DNA of 64,000 nucleotides from Anarhynchus alexandrinus (Eukaryota > Chordata > Aves > Charadriiformes > Charadriidae). This document shows, in pieces, positions 36,269 to 49,500 of this stretch. Position 1 is the stretch's first letter; every line of letters begins with the position of its first letter. The DNA lies in contig VUYV01000216.1 of NCBI GenBank assembly GCA_008711295.1, forward strand, positions 801,802 through 865,801, given 5' to 3'. A model generated the notes under the pieces. That model saw only the letters and a program-made list of their open reading frames with translations, did no database searches and had not been told where the DNA came from. A program made the position numbers and the translations under genes.

Positions 36269-36860
36269 TGCTGGTTTTGGCTGGGATAGAGTTAATTTTC
36301 TTCATAGTAGCTGGTATGGGGCTATGTTTTGGATTTGTGCTGGAAACAGTGTTGATAACAAAAGGATGTTCTAGTTACTGCTGAGCAGTGCTCACGCAGA
36401 GTCAAGGCCTTTTCTGCTCCTCACACCACCCCACCAGTGAGCACAGTGGGGGTGCACAAGAAATTGGGAGGAGACACAGCTGGGACAGCTGACCCCAACT
36501 GACCAAAAGGATATTCCATACCATATGAGGTCATGCTCAGTATATAAAGCTGGGGGAAGAATAAGGAAGGGGAGGACGTTTGGAGTTACAGCATTTGTCT
36601 TCCCCAGTAATTGTTACACGTGACGGAGCCCTGCTTTCCTGGAGATGGCTGAACACCTGCCTGCCAGTGGGAAGCAGTGAATGAATTCCTTGTTTGTCTT
36701 CGCTTGTGCGCATGGCTTTTGCTTTACCTATTAAACTGCCTTTATCTCAACCCATGAGTTTTCTCACTTTTACTCTTCCAATTCTCTCCCCCATCCCACC
36801 GGGGGGAGTGAGCAAGCAGCTGCATGGTGCTTAGTTGCCGGCTGGGCTTAAACCATGACA
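36269..36860 (+). mobile_element. Solo LTR of an avian endogenous retrovirus
   Basis: A block of about 592 bp begins TGCTGGTTTTGGCTGGGATA and ends AAACCATGACA, the TG...CA boundaries of a long terminal repeat. I recognise it as a bird ERV LTR family that is common in neoavian genomes, probably ERVL-like, though I cannot assign the subfamily. It carries the expected promoter and polyadenylation signals in plus orientation: a TATA box (TATATAAAG, 36540-36548) and ATTAAA (36730-36735). No viral coding sequence or second LTR is adjacent, so it is a solo LTR left after recombination. Flanking 5-mers (AAACG before, CAAAG after) are not a clean target duplication, consistent with age or a slightly misplaced boundary. 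Confidence 0.85.
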
Positions 36861-38706
36861 CAAAGACAGTGGGAGTTTTGAACAAGGCAGCAGTGGGGCT
36901 GAGCTCCACTCAATCGACAGGATTGCCTGATCCCGCAGGACATACCTGCAGGCTGCATTACTCAAAGCTGGGCTGATGGAAAGCCCGGCTGTGATAAGCT
37001 GAATCTCAGAACCAACCCACTGAGCAGAGCTGGAAATTCCTCTGTATCACCACTCAGACCGTGTCTTGAATTGCAAAAGTTGTTAAGAATATTTAATAAA
37101 CAGTAGATGAGCAGGAAATAACCATATTTTAAATAGTTGGGGTTTTTTCCTTTTTGATTACTGAAAAAGTTGGTTGGAAAGGATCAACATTTTTATTTTA
37201 AAATATGCTAAGATAAAAAGGGAAACATATTTCCCCTGCATCTTCTTTTTTCTTTGTTTGACTTCACAGCAGAATTAACTGCCACTTCCTTCCTTATCTG
37301 GGAAGAGGGAAGCTTCTGATGTGAAACAACATTGCAAGGAACACATGGAATTAGGAGTGGGCACAGGTCTTTGGGACTTGGACAGAAAGATCAGCCACTT
37401 TTGGATCAGAGGTACTGGCAAATTGTTGAATCAATCTGTTGAGGCAAAGAACAAATGGACTGCACGCTGGATATCGGGACGATGTACTGCCTGTAACACG
37501 TTACCTACTGTACAAGGTTACAAGCTTGTTGTACACAAAATAAGGTCAATCACAGCAGCATCTGATGCATTCAATGTATTTTTGGACATGTGCGACTTCT
37601 TGATTTCACACCTGCGCAGCAGGGCTTGATTCCTGTGTTACGGTTGCTTCTGACTCAGTAGGCACTACAAATAATCAGTGCTCCTTGATTTCCCCACCTC
37701 TCTTCTCAGGAAATCTGTTACCTACAGTTGGTTTTATCCCATATCAAAAGCCACCAATTCCATTTTTAACCCTGAAGCTATTTAATAGTTTCTCTCCTCT
37801 TCCACCCTTTTCCCTCACTGTGAGAAGGTAATGACCTATTTTTGAATGGGACTGTAACAACCCCCCTCCATCACACAATTAGCTTGTTTAAAAGTGCTCC
37901 AAAAGGTCTACTGGATTCACAAAGACAGAAAATAGCCTTAAAAGCAGGTCTTAGAGTAACTAGAACAGTCACACAACTTTGTTGTCATGCAGCTAACCAC
38001 AGTTCCTACGTGTTAAGCATTTGGGGTCTATAAAGGGGGGAACCTCTGCTAAATTTCTTTAGGCAGCACAAAGCGTGGTGGAGATATTTCAATTCTGCCT
38101 GCATGATCCTCACACACAGATTGCATGCAACTCAGCTGGATGAAGATGCCCCTCTGCAGAGCTATCCCCTCTCCCCCATGACCAAATGCAGTGAACTTGA
38201 TTCCCCACCTCCACGTTAAATTCACAGCAGGTACCAAAACACATGCAGGGTACAGTTACTGTAGACTACCTTACTCACCTACCTTAAAGCTCCGTTGGCC
38301 ACTGCAGATGTTAGTTTGGCCCTTAATTGCCAGCCTGCACGTTGTAGGAGACCTCTGGAAACAAAATGAGCTCTCTGGGGAGGAACAGATTCCAGGGAGG
38401 GGAAAGCTTTGAATAAAGAATTTCTCATGGTCAGAGAAAGAGCAGCCAGAACGAACAGAGGGGAGACCTAGGAACAAGAACCTGATGATTCCTCTCAGCT
38501 TGCTTTTGTTGGTGCAGCCCAACGTGCAAACACAACACAGCTGCTTACAGCCCTGTGGGCTGCACCTCCTTCGTTTCTGCCTCCAGCAGTACAGGCAGCT
38601 AAACCTGCAAGGGTAGAAGGCCCTTACAGATCAGCAGAAGCTGTAGTCCTACAAGGGTTAGCATGGCCATACCTCTAATTGGAATATGTATGGCTGCTTC
38701 TTACAG
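36861..38706. other. Intergenic sequence downstream of the LTR
   Basis: No recognised element. A splice-acceptor-like CTGCTAAATTTCTTTAG (ending 38061) opens a 51-codon plus frame from 38063 to a TAA at 38216-38218, beginning QHKAWWRYFNSACM, with no donor before the stop. I list it only as an observation. A 102-codon frame at 37321-37629 shows no domain. Confidence 0.45.
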
Positions 38707-38830
38707 CTTTGTTCAAGAGTTTGCCTTGGAAATTGCAACACTTCAGCTTGTGCTCCTCAGTGAAGTCCTGGAAGAGCTGGTCATTGATGAAATTGCTGGA
38801 TACGAGGAACCTTACCTTATAGCAGAGGGA
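38707..38830 (+). CDS. Candidate internal coding exon of an unrecognised gene
   Basis: I do not recognise the protein. The segment has every hallmark of an internal exon on the plus strand: a branch-like CTAAT (38675-38679, A about 28 nt before the AG), a pyrimidine-rich run ending TTACAG, 124 nt with a single fully open frame across its whole length, and a perfect donor GTAAGT (38831-38836). One base completes a split codon, then 41 codons follow. The peptide (FVQEFALEIATLQLVLLSEV, then LEELVIDEIAGYEEPY) alternates Leu/Val/Ile with Glu/Asp, as in an amphipathic helix. It leaves in phase 0, matching the acceptor-linked frame at 39293. It lies about 28 kb upstream of UNC5C on the opposite strand. 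Alternatives are an exon fragment of a decayed gene or chance. No promoter is adjacent; the nearest upstream CpG island is at 15960-16265. Confidence 0.35.
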
Positions 38831-38836
38831 GTAAGT

Positions 38837-39292
38837 CCCTGTTAGCGTATTGTCATACTCAGCAAAATGTAGTGGACTGATGAGGGTTTAGGTAGAGCAC
38901 TCATGGACAACATATGCTGTCAAAAAATCCTCTTGTCCTTCACTGATCCAAAAGGCAATGCTCCCAATGTCCCCAAAGCCGGAGACGTTGGTTGAACAGA
39001 TCACTGTGGATGACTTTGTGTGAAACTGTTGTAATGATGTGATATCAAATGGATAGCAGGGATTTTATATAAACGGGCTTGATGAAGTTATTGTCTGGTG
39101 ACTTTCAGAATGGGGAAGTTCATGGAGGTGCTCCAAACCTCTGTGACTAGAAGACAGATATACAGAGAACAAAGTGAACATTACTGGTGTCAAGTCACAA
39201 ATTTCATGTTATGAGTGACAAAATGTGTTTACCAGGGACTTAATGTGTCACAATTAGTCACATTTTCCACATTTTTGCATTTTGCTTCCTAG
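38837..39292 (+). other. Putative short intron between the two candidate exons
   Basis: The interval between the donor GTAAGT and the acceptor CCTAG contains stop codons in the exon frame, so the two segments would join only by splicing. The total donor-to-acceptor length is 462 nt (38831-39292), a normal avian intron size. Confidence 0.2.
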
Positions 39293-39472
39293 GAAAGACC
39301 CCAGGTATTTCAAGTACAGAGGACTAGATACCTGGCCAAATATCATAGTCTTATTTCCACACCAACTCTTATTCACAGTTCATTGTTTTTCCATCACAGC
39401 TGTGCTTTAGGTGCTACTTCTGCTTACAAAGCCTCAGTCCTTTTCAGGCTAGCAGTCAAAGGAGCTCAGTGA
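39293..39472 (+). CDS. Candidate terminal coding exon, phase-compatible with 38707-38830
   Basis: A good acceptor (TTTTGCATTTTGCTTCCTAG, ending 39292) opens a frame of 59 codons that ends in TGA at 39470-39472. The frame starts on a codon boundary, exactly what the phase-0 donor at 38831 requires, across a 462-nt intron. The first part is basic (ERPQVFQVQRTRYLAKYH); the rest is Ser/Leu-rich without features I can name. I see no clear polyadenylation signal directly after the stop; AT-rich sequence with several AATAAA-like words follows from about 39570. If the upstream exon is real, this could be its last coding exon. Taken alone, it is weak. Confidence 0.22.
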   Translation, partial: ERPQVFQVQRTRYLAKYHSLISTPTLIHSSLFFHHSCALGATSAYKASVLFRLAVKGAQ

Positions 39473-39562
39473 ATTGAAGAATGGCCCTAATAGTCAGCAG
39501 AACCTTGACGATGTTTGTAGCAGGCTAGCCCGTACATATCACACCCTCTTTCAAGGTAGTTC

Positions 39563-39712
39563 ATAAATTAATAAAATAATAAGAACACATGAAATACTAC
39601 AAATGGTATATAAAATAATAAAGATTATTAAATTATAAATTATAAAATATTATATTTCATTATATATTACATAATAAATAAAAATATTATAAAATAATTA
39701 AGTTTATTAAGG
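39563..39712. repeat. Low-complexity AT-rich tract
   Basis: About 150 bp composed almost only of A and T, with many AATAAAA and TATTATA words. It includes several AATAAA-type hexamers, which could serve as polyadenylation signals for a plus-strand transcript but are expected by chance at this composition. Confidence 0.9.
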
Positions 39713-40561
39713 GATTCCAACCTACAGCCGACAAACACTGGGGAAACAGAAATGATTTAATCAAGCCCTTCCCTTTATGAAAATCAAACCAAACCATATG
39801 TTTCATTGAAGGTTTAGGCAGGAACAAGGGGTAATTTTTGCCAAGGGGTTACTATAAGGATATCCACCCACCCCTGTCATCGGTACTGCAACTGGAAGAA
39901 GCCCAGGTGGCTCAAACAATGTTTATCAATCCTGTCCTGATAGAGCGACCGACTGCCTTTTCCTGAGCTGATGTTGGTGCTTTCAAGCAGATCGATTGTA
40001 TTCAGCCAAGGTTACGGTGTTCATTCTGCAATACCTCCTTGCCCTGCAGGATATTTTGCTTTTCTGCAATGCGCTGCAGTGATTGCATGGGTAAGACATG
40101 TCCCTTTGGCTTCTCATTTATCTGGCAAGCTTACATGTCCACAAGCATGTCAACACCTCTTTGGATATTAGTGGGAGTATAAATGTTAGTTTATGCTAAT
40201 AAGTAATACAATGAAAAACAAAGAAAAGGTCAGAAACTGTAGTTTTATATTAAGTGTGATTTCCCAAGACAAAATAAATCCAATTCATGGCACATGCTTA
40301 CAGTTTTCCAAGAGATATATTTATAGCTGTGAATATGTACTTTGGCTAACCCTATTGTAAGCACAGAGAAAGGAAGAGGTTTTTTTTTTTACTTTTAAAG
40401 AAAAAGAGGGAGGTTAATTGGTTCTGCTAGCTGAAGGGCTATGCACCAGGCAGCAGGAGCATGCACTGAATGGAAGAGCTACAGAGACGAATGAGCCAGT
40501 CTACATGATGAAAATAGCCACCTAATGCCTTGAGATAAAGAGAAAAACACACCAAGACATC

Positions 40562-40592
40562 AATAAAATAAAATAAAATAAAATAAAATAAA
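40562..40592. repeat. (AAAAT)n microsatellite
   Basis: Six perfect AAAAT-type units. It is the same motif as the repeat in the UNC5C CpG island at 10101-10131. Confidence 0.96.
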
Positions 40593-43500
40593 AGCAAGAA
40601 ATCTCTGGCTACTTTAGGTGCAGTGTTATTAACCAGCATCTCATGCAAATAATGAATAACTGTTTGCTTAGAAGGGTAAAGAACATATTGTTTCTTTGCT
40701 GTAATTGCTAGAAGAGGTGGTCATGTCAAGACTGAAGTATTGCTCAGTCGTCACCATCATATTTACCCTTTGTGGCCCAGAGACTCTAGATCCCAAACTA
40801 GCTAAAGGCTTTTCATCTTTAAAGGTTTCTGTCATGATCACAAAGAACAAATCTCACTTACTTTCTCAGTTTAAATCAGAGACAAATGATTTGTGTGAGC
40901 AAAAGAGCAGTGCAGTAAAAGCAAGCAGGAACAGCCCTCATAGGCCTTGAAGGAAAAGCACTGAGGAAAGGGCAATGTTTCACGGACACTGGCCATCACA
41001 AACATGTACATAAACTCAGTACAAAATATCTACAGAAGGAAGGGGAGTTCTTGGTAACCAAAAAGAACCTCTACATAATTTTCCGGTTAATCCAGCTTTT
41101 TTTTCTGCTTAGTTGCAAGGAGCCCATGGGCAAGATGCACAATTTTGTGTAGAAAAACTATCTTTAATTGTCTTCTTTCTTCTGGTTCCGTCCAGCTCAC
41201 TGTGTTTCTATCCTTTCTTTCTTTATTTGGCAGAAACTACAATTGTCCTTCAAGAGCTACCTGCTTTGGAGAGTTTCCCAGTGTACTTATCCATGACTCT
41301 TTGTTTAAGGTCACACATCATTTCCAACACTGATTGAAAATGGTACTTCATACCATTCCAAGCTGCATGGAAACCAGTGAGAGCACCTGCAGTAGCCCAT
41401 CCTCAGGAAAAGTGTTAGATACCACTTACTGTACTGACAAAACTTCTGTTACAATACTACCAGTTTCTCTCAGGTCTTCATTTCTATTCACAGCCTTACA
41501 AAAGCTCAGGAAGTGGTACTATCTCTGTGGTACAGATGGAAGTTTATGAAAACCTATGGAAGGAACGATATGAGCCGGCACCGGTGTGTGACAGCAATTT
41601 CCTCCAGACCAGGCTGGAGCCACAATGCACAGAGCTTCAAAGGTGTTTGATTCAACGGGAATTAAGAACCTGAATAGCTTTCAGGATCTGGGGCAGCAAG
41701 ATTAAGAGAGAGATGTCTGGAAGATATTTTGGTCTGACTCTACACAGACCTGAGTGACTCGGGTTTTAACTCCCCCTTTCAAACATGACCTTCATTTAAC
41801 AGCTTAGGATCACACCTTTTCCGTGATTTTCACAGGAATGTCCACCTGGATGAATAGGAGTTTGCAGCCTGAAAGACACAGTCTTTTCCTGCTAATAGGT
41901 GTTTTACTTTATTGGACGTCAAAACTCCTCAGCTCAGTATTCTTACCAGTAGTTGTTAAAACTGTAAAAATTTTGCATTCTGCTCTACAAAGTGTGAAAC
42001 AGTTTAAAAATGGATATTGCTAATGCTAATGCAAGCTTTGGAAATTCTGCAGTGCCAATTCCATGGTGCCCTGCACTGCTGAGGTCAGAGTCGTCTTTCC
42101 TTGCAGCTCTTTTTAAATGGACCTGGGGAAGTAAGACTACATTTCCTTTGGTAGGTCAGCTGTAAAATTTTGCTTAGTAACTAAAATAAAGTTAAGAAAT
42201 TATTTCCATTGGGATTGAACAGATGTGTAACTTTGAGAGAAACACAAAGAAGCAGATTAAGCAAGGAGTCCTTTTTCTTTCATTTATTATTAGGGAAATA
42301 CCAAACCACAAAGCGCTGAAATATCTAGAGTGAAATTTCTGTTATTTTTAACAGGCTGCAAGTACATACTTCTTCATGTGCTTTGGCACATATAAGAAAA
42401 AAATACCATTTTTTTTTGTCAGGGTCAGACATCAAAAGATAAATCTTAAAAGTTGTCTAACTGATCAAGCCCTGTGCGTTGCTGTGCGGATGTCTAGTTT
42501 TTCTAAGAATGGGTGGATACTGTGTAGATGATTTATTTTCTCACAGCAAATATTGTATGTTAATACATATAATAGTCATAAACGTAATATCCATAAATTC
42601 AAGGCTTGAAAAAAAACACTAGCCATCTGCAAAAAAAAAATCTTTTGTGGAATTAAATATTAACATTGGAACAATTTTGCTTCCAACATAACATCTTTAT
42701 TTTTCTGGAAGAGGTGGCTCTTGTACAAAATTCTCTGTTACTCTCTCCAGTAAAAGGCCACGTTAACATACGCTGAATGACCCAGTTTCCAAATTTTCTA
42801 CTTTTTCCCTCTTACCTCGTAATGATAATTCTGCTGTGCTTGTATTTATGTTAACGTAATAATTGCTGTTTCTCACTCTTATTACAAAGGACAGATAGGA
42901 CATTTATGGGAAAGCATGTTGGAATGATCAGTCCTTGACATGAATAACTGGACTATGAGCAAATTCAACAGCTGATATTTCCCTTTAGAGTCGGAAGCCG
43001 AGCTTACTCTTGTTTTAACAACCTAACTTTCATTTGCTTTATTATCAGCTAACAGGACTGCTACCTAGGAGCAGAGATCCACAGTCACCTTCTAGGACCT
43101 TGTTTTCCACATAGTCCTTGTTTAGCAGTGAATATTTAAAGGTCCTGACTTTGATGAGAAATGAAGTATGGAACAAATGATAACCTCTTTTTCATTAGCT
43201 TTCAAGTCTATTTTAGCAGGCAGAATCAAGGTTAAGCATGAAAAGGTTATGATTTGTTTCCACTGCGGAGAGACACAGCATTTGTCTGCGCGTGAGTCGC
43301 AGCCACAGGAGCGGGGTGGATGGATGTGCGGACACGCCAGGGGAACGGGACTGCTTCCTATGCCCGAGCACAGCTGCTTAAAAGTCAGCGTAGATATCTC
43401 AACCCCACGCAGCAGTCGTTGCTATTACTGTAGTGTGGACATACCCAATCTCTTGATTTTATACCTCAGATAATGGGCAGTAAAGAGGAAGCGGGAGGAG

Positions 43501-46500
43501 CACCGGCTGCAGCTGAACAGACCCATCGCAGAGGAAGCGAGTGACAGGAAGATAACTGGGAGTGACTGGTACGGGCCTTTCGTTTCTCTTTTGAGTCAGA
43601 AATGTTCTCATACAAGGTCACTGCTAATCCACAAGTCTCATGAATTCTGGGGGAGTTTCATTTGGCTAATGAAATAATTTAGATACCTTTGTGGTGATTT
43701 CTACCTAGTGCAAACAAGCGGTGTGCCCCGATGCAGAGGCAGCCCTGGCACCAGTGAGAACACACGTGTGGTGGAATGCCTTTCAGAGACACTAGCTTGG
43801 GCTCAGAAAGAGAATATTTATCGTAAGAGTCCACGTGCCTTTAGCAAAGAGCCTCATTTATCTGTACAGTCTCTCCATGCCTGTGTTTTTCTCCATGCAC
43901 ACCTGATGTTGACGTTCCCCATGCTCCTTCCTATCTAGACCAACACAACTGGAATGATGAGAATAATTCCCAGCTTAGTTCAGTTTAGCTTCAGAAGACA
44001 CGTTTTCCAATGCTTTCAAGTGACCTGCAAGGTGGGATTTTTTTGTTAGTTTGCTTTTGGTTTTTCAAATTGAAACTAGAAGAGTTTTAGTTCTTTCTGC
44101 ATTTGTTGTTGATTTGAGGTCTTTTAGAGGGAGAACGTGAAGAATGGAGGATCAAATGAAACAGTTCAATGAGAACGAATCAGGACAGTGGAAAAACACC
44201 ATTTTGATTTCACTACTTTAAAAAAAAATCTGAAATAAGCAGGGAAATTTGAAAATGTAAATATTTTTGAATGAAAAATGAAAACATTTGTCACTGAAAA
44301 AAAATAATTCTAAATGTTCCAAGTAAAATATTCACATTTTTCCTTTTGTCTTTGTTCTTTTAATGGAACAATTCAGTAAAGTTTAATGGAACACACATCC
44401 CTCTCAATTGCATTTTTCTCCAAAAGAATTGCTTCAGCTAAAAAGTGACATGGCTCTGAAAAAAAGAAATTTAAATACATGTTATTTTGTCCTTACTGTG
44501 ATTTATTTGCTTCCCTGAAAAGAGAAGTCTTTCTGAGCCTTACCATTTGATGCTCAGGTGAATTTAGGATAGTTAGAATGGAAATTTTCAGAGAACAAAT
44601 GAAAAAATGAAAACTGGGAAAAAAACCACCAACAACTGTTGTAATCATTTGGGACTACTATTGTATGCATGGCTGAAAAAGTATGTGTTTTTATTAGTTT
44701 AACTACTGAGATGACCAAAACACTGTAACTTCTCATTCACTTTTATGGGAACATTAAAGTTAATGATAAAACTTCATAGAAACCTAGTCTCATTGATGTC
44801 TCTATTTTTAAACCAACTGAAATGTAAGCCATAAAATGCGATTGCATATTCCCCTTTCACAAAAATCTTTACATTTTATTTTTATTTATATGAATTAGAT
44901 AAAAAAGAGGGAAAAAGAAAAGAAAGGTTATTATATTTAGGTTTTTTTCATTATGGAGATCTTTGAAAACTCCATTGAGACTTTCTTTTAGTATAAAAAA
45001 TGAAATCATTCGAGTGGATGATTTTTTTAGAGTTTTTAGAGTTCTGTCTTTTAATTAAAAGTTTTTCAACTTTTATTTTACTGCTAGAAAATGCTCATTG
45101 CCATTTTAATTTAAGCTAATATGAATTATTTGAACTCTTAAAAGTTCTATTTAATAAAAACATTTAACTGAAGCCTATTCAGTACATATATAATTAAAAT
45201 GAATTAAAATGTCATTAATCAGACCGTTAGATCCTGACGCTAGGTTTGTAAATTTCTGAGAATGGAAATAAAAGTATTTGCTTGTCTACATATATGGTCA
45301 TGCATATTCCTTAGAAGAGAGAATGGATTTTACTTCTACTATTGAATGCATTCACCTTGGACTACATAAATCCTTAAGGGCATTATGGGGCGGAGGAAAT
45401 GAGCAGTACCTATAGTCAACAAATACCAACTAGAAATACCAGACTTTGCATTTTCAGATAATTCCAGACAAGAGAGAGAAGAAACTGCAAACTGCACCAT
45501 CCTCTATGCTAAAATTGGGCTAATCAAAGACATCAATCAACTTTACACCATGGAACAAGTGTTGTGAAAAAAAATGTTATAGTACACTGAGTTCTCTGTT
45601 GATTTTAGTATTCAACCATGCACCACTGGCATCAGGGGCTAGAATATCATACAGTATATGTGAAATGATGTTCCACTCCATGCAGCACTCTCACATGGCG
45701 AGCGCATTAAAATGGAAGTAAGAGCTCCGCTTAGGACAGGATGAGCAGTATCATTTCTGTTCAGTGAATTCCTACAACTTGCATGCCGTGGAAGAAGTGA
45801 GGCAGACTGACAGAAAGGAAGGAAATTGGTTCCGATGTGGTTTTGCTTTCACATCAGAAAATATTGAAATAAGCACTCAAGTTAAATAGTTACCTTTCTC
45901 AAAGCTGCCCAACCTTCTTCCTTTGTTGCCGACTCTATCGGGCTGAGAATGAGAGTGAGACATCACTCTGCAAACAGAGGTCATATTGAAAAGAACAATG
46001 CCATGCATGACTAATGAAGTCCTCTGATTCATGAGGAAATTTTGATTTACATTTCAAATCAATAGTGATCTCTACCCAAAACAGGTTTTGAGCAAAGAAG
46101 AAAGTGAACTCTGCATTTCCATGGAGATAGTTTGTGAAGCATAACATATGACGGGGCTAATCTTCTTTCATATGTCATTTCTCACCACCAAAGTACACGT
46201 TACTCCTTGCTAAAAGAGCACAGCAATTCAAGAAAGCAATCTATATTTTCCTGTTGGTTATACTCGGCTCCATATATATATAAAGGAGTGAAGTTCTTTA
46301 TTATCCAATTATTGATATTACTTTATATAGTTTTCTGTCTTACATGCAATTGAGATAGACTGTAGTCCTAAATACAGAATAGCTTCCATAATAGCTTAAA
46401 AGGAGAAAAGCAAGGCAATGCTATCACTAATAAAACTTTCTCATCAACATTATATTACTTAAAATATCCTTCCCTTTAGATATGAAAGGTTTGGCTAGCG

Positions 46501-49500
46501 TACCTCCTCCATGGTTTGACTTTTGTTTCCTGTGCAGGGTTTAAAGCTGGAAGTCTCAGTTATGGTTCACGGGGAAAACATTTTGGGGTTTTTTGCTTTC
46601 TTTTGTGCCCACGGTCTTTGCCAAGAGCAGCTTTTTAGTGCTCAGCTCAGCTGAAAGGGATGAGTTGTAGCAGGGAGACAAATACAAACGGTTACACCAA
46701 AATAGATGCAAACCCCTGTGGCCATCACCTCTTCCGTTTACATGACCACCACCACACTGAATGAGCAGCACCAAACCTCTGGGAGTGGTTAAAAACATTT
46801 TCTCTGCTTTGGTAAAGAAGAAACAGAAAACAGTCCCTCATTCAAACCAATGTCCGAATTCCCATCAGTGGAGCAGGTACCCAAAGTGTATGCCTCCATC
46901 GAATCATGGGAATGGATGCATTTTGAGACAAGCTGATGGGAATTAGTGACAAGACTGTGTCTTAGCTGCTATCTTATTTTTACTAGTCATGCAGATCTGG
47001 CACAGAGCATGCCTGAGCTGGATTCTGCTCTCGTTCACAACAAACCTGTTAACCCAGCTGCAGCTGCCAGTCCAGATGTGCCTCTATGGCCCCTGTGCAG
47101 TTCCACTGTCTACATCCCTTCAGGGATACACAGGGAAAAAAAATGTGATGGGAACCGAGGCACCTGATGGCAATGAAGTTGCAAAAATGTAAATTAGGAA
47201 AGATTTTGCCCTGCTAGAGTTTTTGTTAGAGATGAAGTTATCTCCGGCAGGCAGAACAAAGATGGATTTTCAAATGCTAACAGCGGCAGTAGCTGAAAGC
47301 ACTGGCCATTAGGAAATTCCTAGCGCACTTTGCCTCTGACCTTTGTGAGCAGATACTCCAAACGCTCACAATGTTGCTTTCACAGGTACAAGTTTCAAAC
47401 CATAATTGCGATTTAAACCTGGAAGCATGCACACTGCTGAGTGCATGTGAGGTGCCTTCTGCTGCCTGCCTGCACTTCAGAGCTTTTCATTTGCCTAGTG
47501 GGGTGCACTCTCCAGGTATGAGTATCACATTAAATCCTAGTACAGGATTATACAGATGACAGAAGGTACTAAATTACTGAGGAATGCGCTACGTAGAAAG
47601 AGGAAAAATGGGAAGAAAAACGGCACCAAAAATATCACATAAAAATTCTCATACAATAAGAACGGCCTCAAACCCCGTCGTTATCCTTTCCAAAGACTAA
47701 AAGGTGCTTTGACCTTGTCTTCAAAGGTAAACCTCAGAGCATCTCATAGCAAACCACATTTCCTTCTCTCCATAGCTTTTTGTCTGGTTAGAAGTCAGCT
47801 AAAGAGAAAGCAAAAAACATGAAAGCTGCCACTCACCTGGCCTAACTCCTCTCTGGAATAGTCATGGGAATAAGGACATAAATAGTATTAAACTGAATTC
47901 TGTGATTTAGGTACAGAATCAAAGAGAGTAAAGCGAGGAGATGAAGGATTAGATCTATTACTATGTTTAAAAACAAGTGGAAAAGGCAAAGGAAGAGCCA
48001 AGTCACCTTTATTTGACAGCAGCTCCACACAGCTGTTTTCTTTTCTGAAGGAAAGGGAAGGAAGAACAGGGTTGTTTTTTTTTTTTTTCCCAAGTGAAAC
48101 TGCAAGTGGAAATTTGAGATAAAGATAACCTAATTATATAAGTGGATTTTAGCTCTGACAGCAAGGTTAATGATCCAACACTTGGAAGTATGCCAGGACA
48201 CATTAGTGACCATAAGCAATCATAAACTTGGTTTTACAGTTAAGTGAAAGAAGCCCTGCAGTACGGCATCTCTTTTCATCCTCGTCAAACATTGGCTATG
48301 CACCGAGTTGGGAAAAATAAAACCTTTGCATTCAGTAACATCCTGTCCTGTGATAGCTGAATTGTATCTGGAGATCGCCCGCTTGAATCCCGATAGCAAC
48401 CTATTTCAGTTACAATATTGTATTCTTATTATACCTTTCTTGTCAGTTTTGTTCTTTATACTCTGAAATACAGCACTATAGAGGGATAGTAAAGGCCCCG
48501 CTGTTCTACCTCGAGGAGTGTTAAACTCAATAGTACAAGAACTTGAACATGAAGGAGACTGAGAGAAGGGGACTAAGGCCAGTTGCCACATTGCGAGATA
48601 CACACGGCAGCGTTAGCTGGAAACTGCTGAGAGGGGAAAACTCTCCCAGATAGTTATTCTTAATTTTGAGAAAATTAAGGTCAACTATTCAGACAGAAAT
48701 GGACGATACGAGAGGAAGCATGTGCTGTGATCCCAGCCCTAGATGATCCAGCTGCCCACAAAAAGAAAGCAGAGCGCTGAAAGTGCCAAGGGAACGAACA
48801 GCAGGTCTAAAGCAAGTAAAGGGAGAATAAACAGCAAGCTGACAGAGCAGACAAGAGAAATAAATCAGTCAAACACGGGAATCAAAAGAAGAGGAAAACC
48901 CAAAGAACTCTGTCAGTTTAACATAGCTTTTAAAGTGTCTAGCTTGATGGAACCCTAGGAGAAAAAGGTTATTTTAGTAAGAAATACTGACGACCTTTCC
49001 TGCGGCATAAGGAGTCCTGGAAGGAAACCTTGGCAGGTCGGAGCTGGGAGGAACCTCTGAACAGGCCCAGGAATGACAAACAAAGGCAGTGGGCTTCGGT
49101 GAAAAACTTGCTTAGTACTCACTTGAAAATGCATAACCACACCATTACAATACAGATAGAAAGACAGATAGATCAGAAACTGAAGATAAACAGGAACTGA
49201 TTTCATTAAATAAGCACTCAGCCTACGATAAGCAGGATATTGCTTGGGCAAACAGTGCACAGACCAAACTTTTCCAAGAACAACTATATTCAACAGTTAT
49301 CTTTGTTTATATTCACTGTAAATACACTTTCCTAATGTATGTCACAATTATAGCTCCTAATTTTTCTCTCTCACTGGATTTACACTTTTGTAAGTGCATT
49401 GGCTTCATCAGCGGGCCTCCCAAATTGCCGCAGGCTATGTGAGAGCAGCTCATACCAGCCCAGTGTAAAAGGAACACATTTTCACTCCAGGCACTGCAAA

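Noticed and set aside
36264..36865. Clean 5-bp target duplication flanking the solo LTR
   Set aside because: The flanks AAACG and CAAAG do not match well enough to claim one.
39971..40171. Cysteine-rich exon-like piece (about 39991-40090) with acceptor-like AAGCAG and donor GTAAGA
   Set aside because: The pyrimidine tract is weak and more than one frame is open. The Cys pattern (CSFCNTSLPC) fits no family I know and is probably coincidence.
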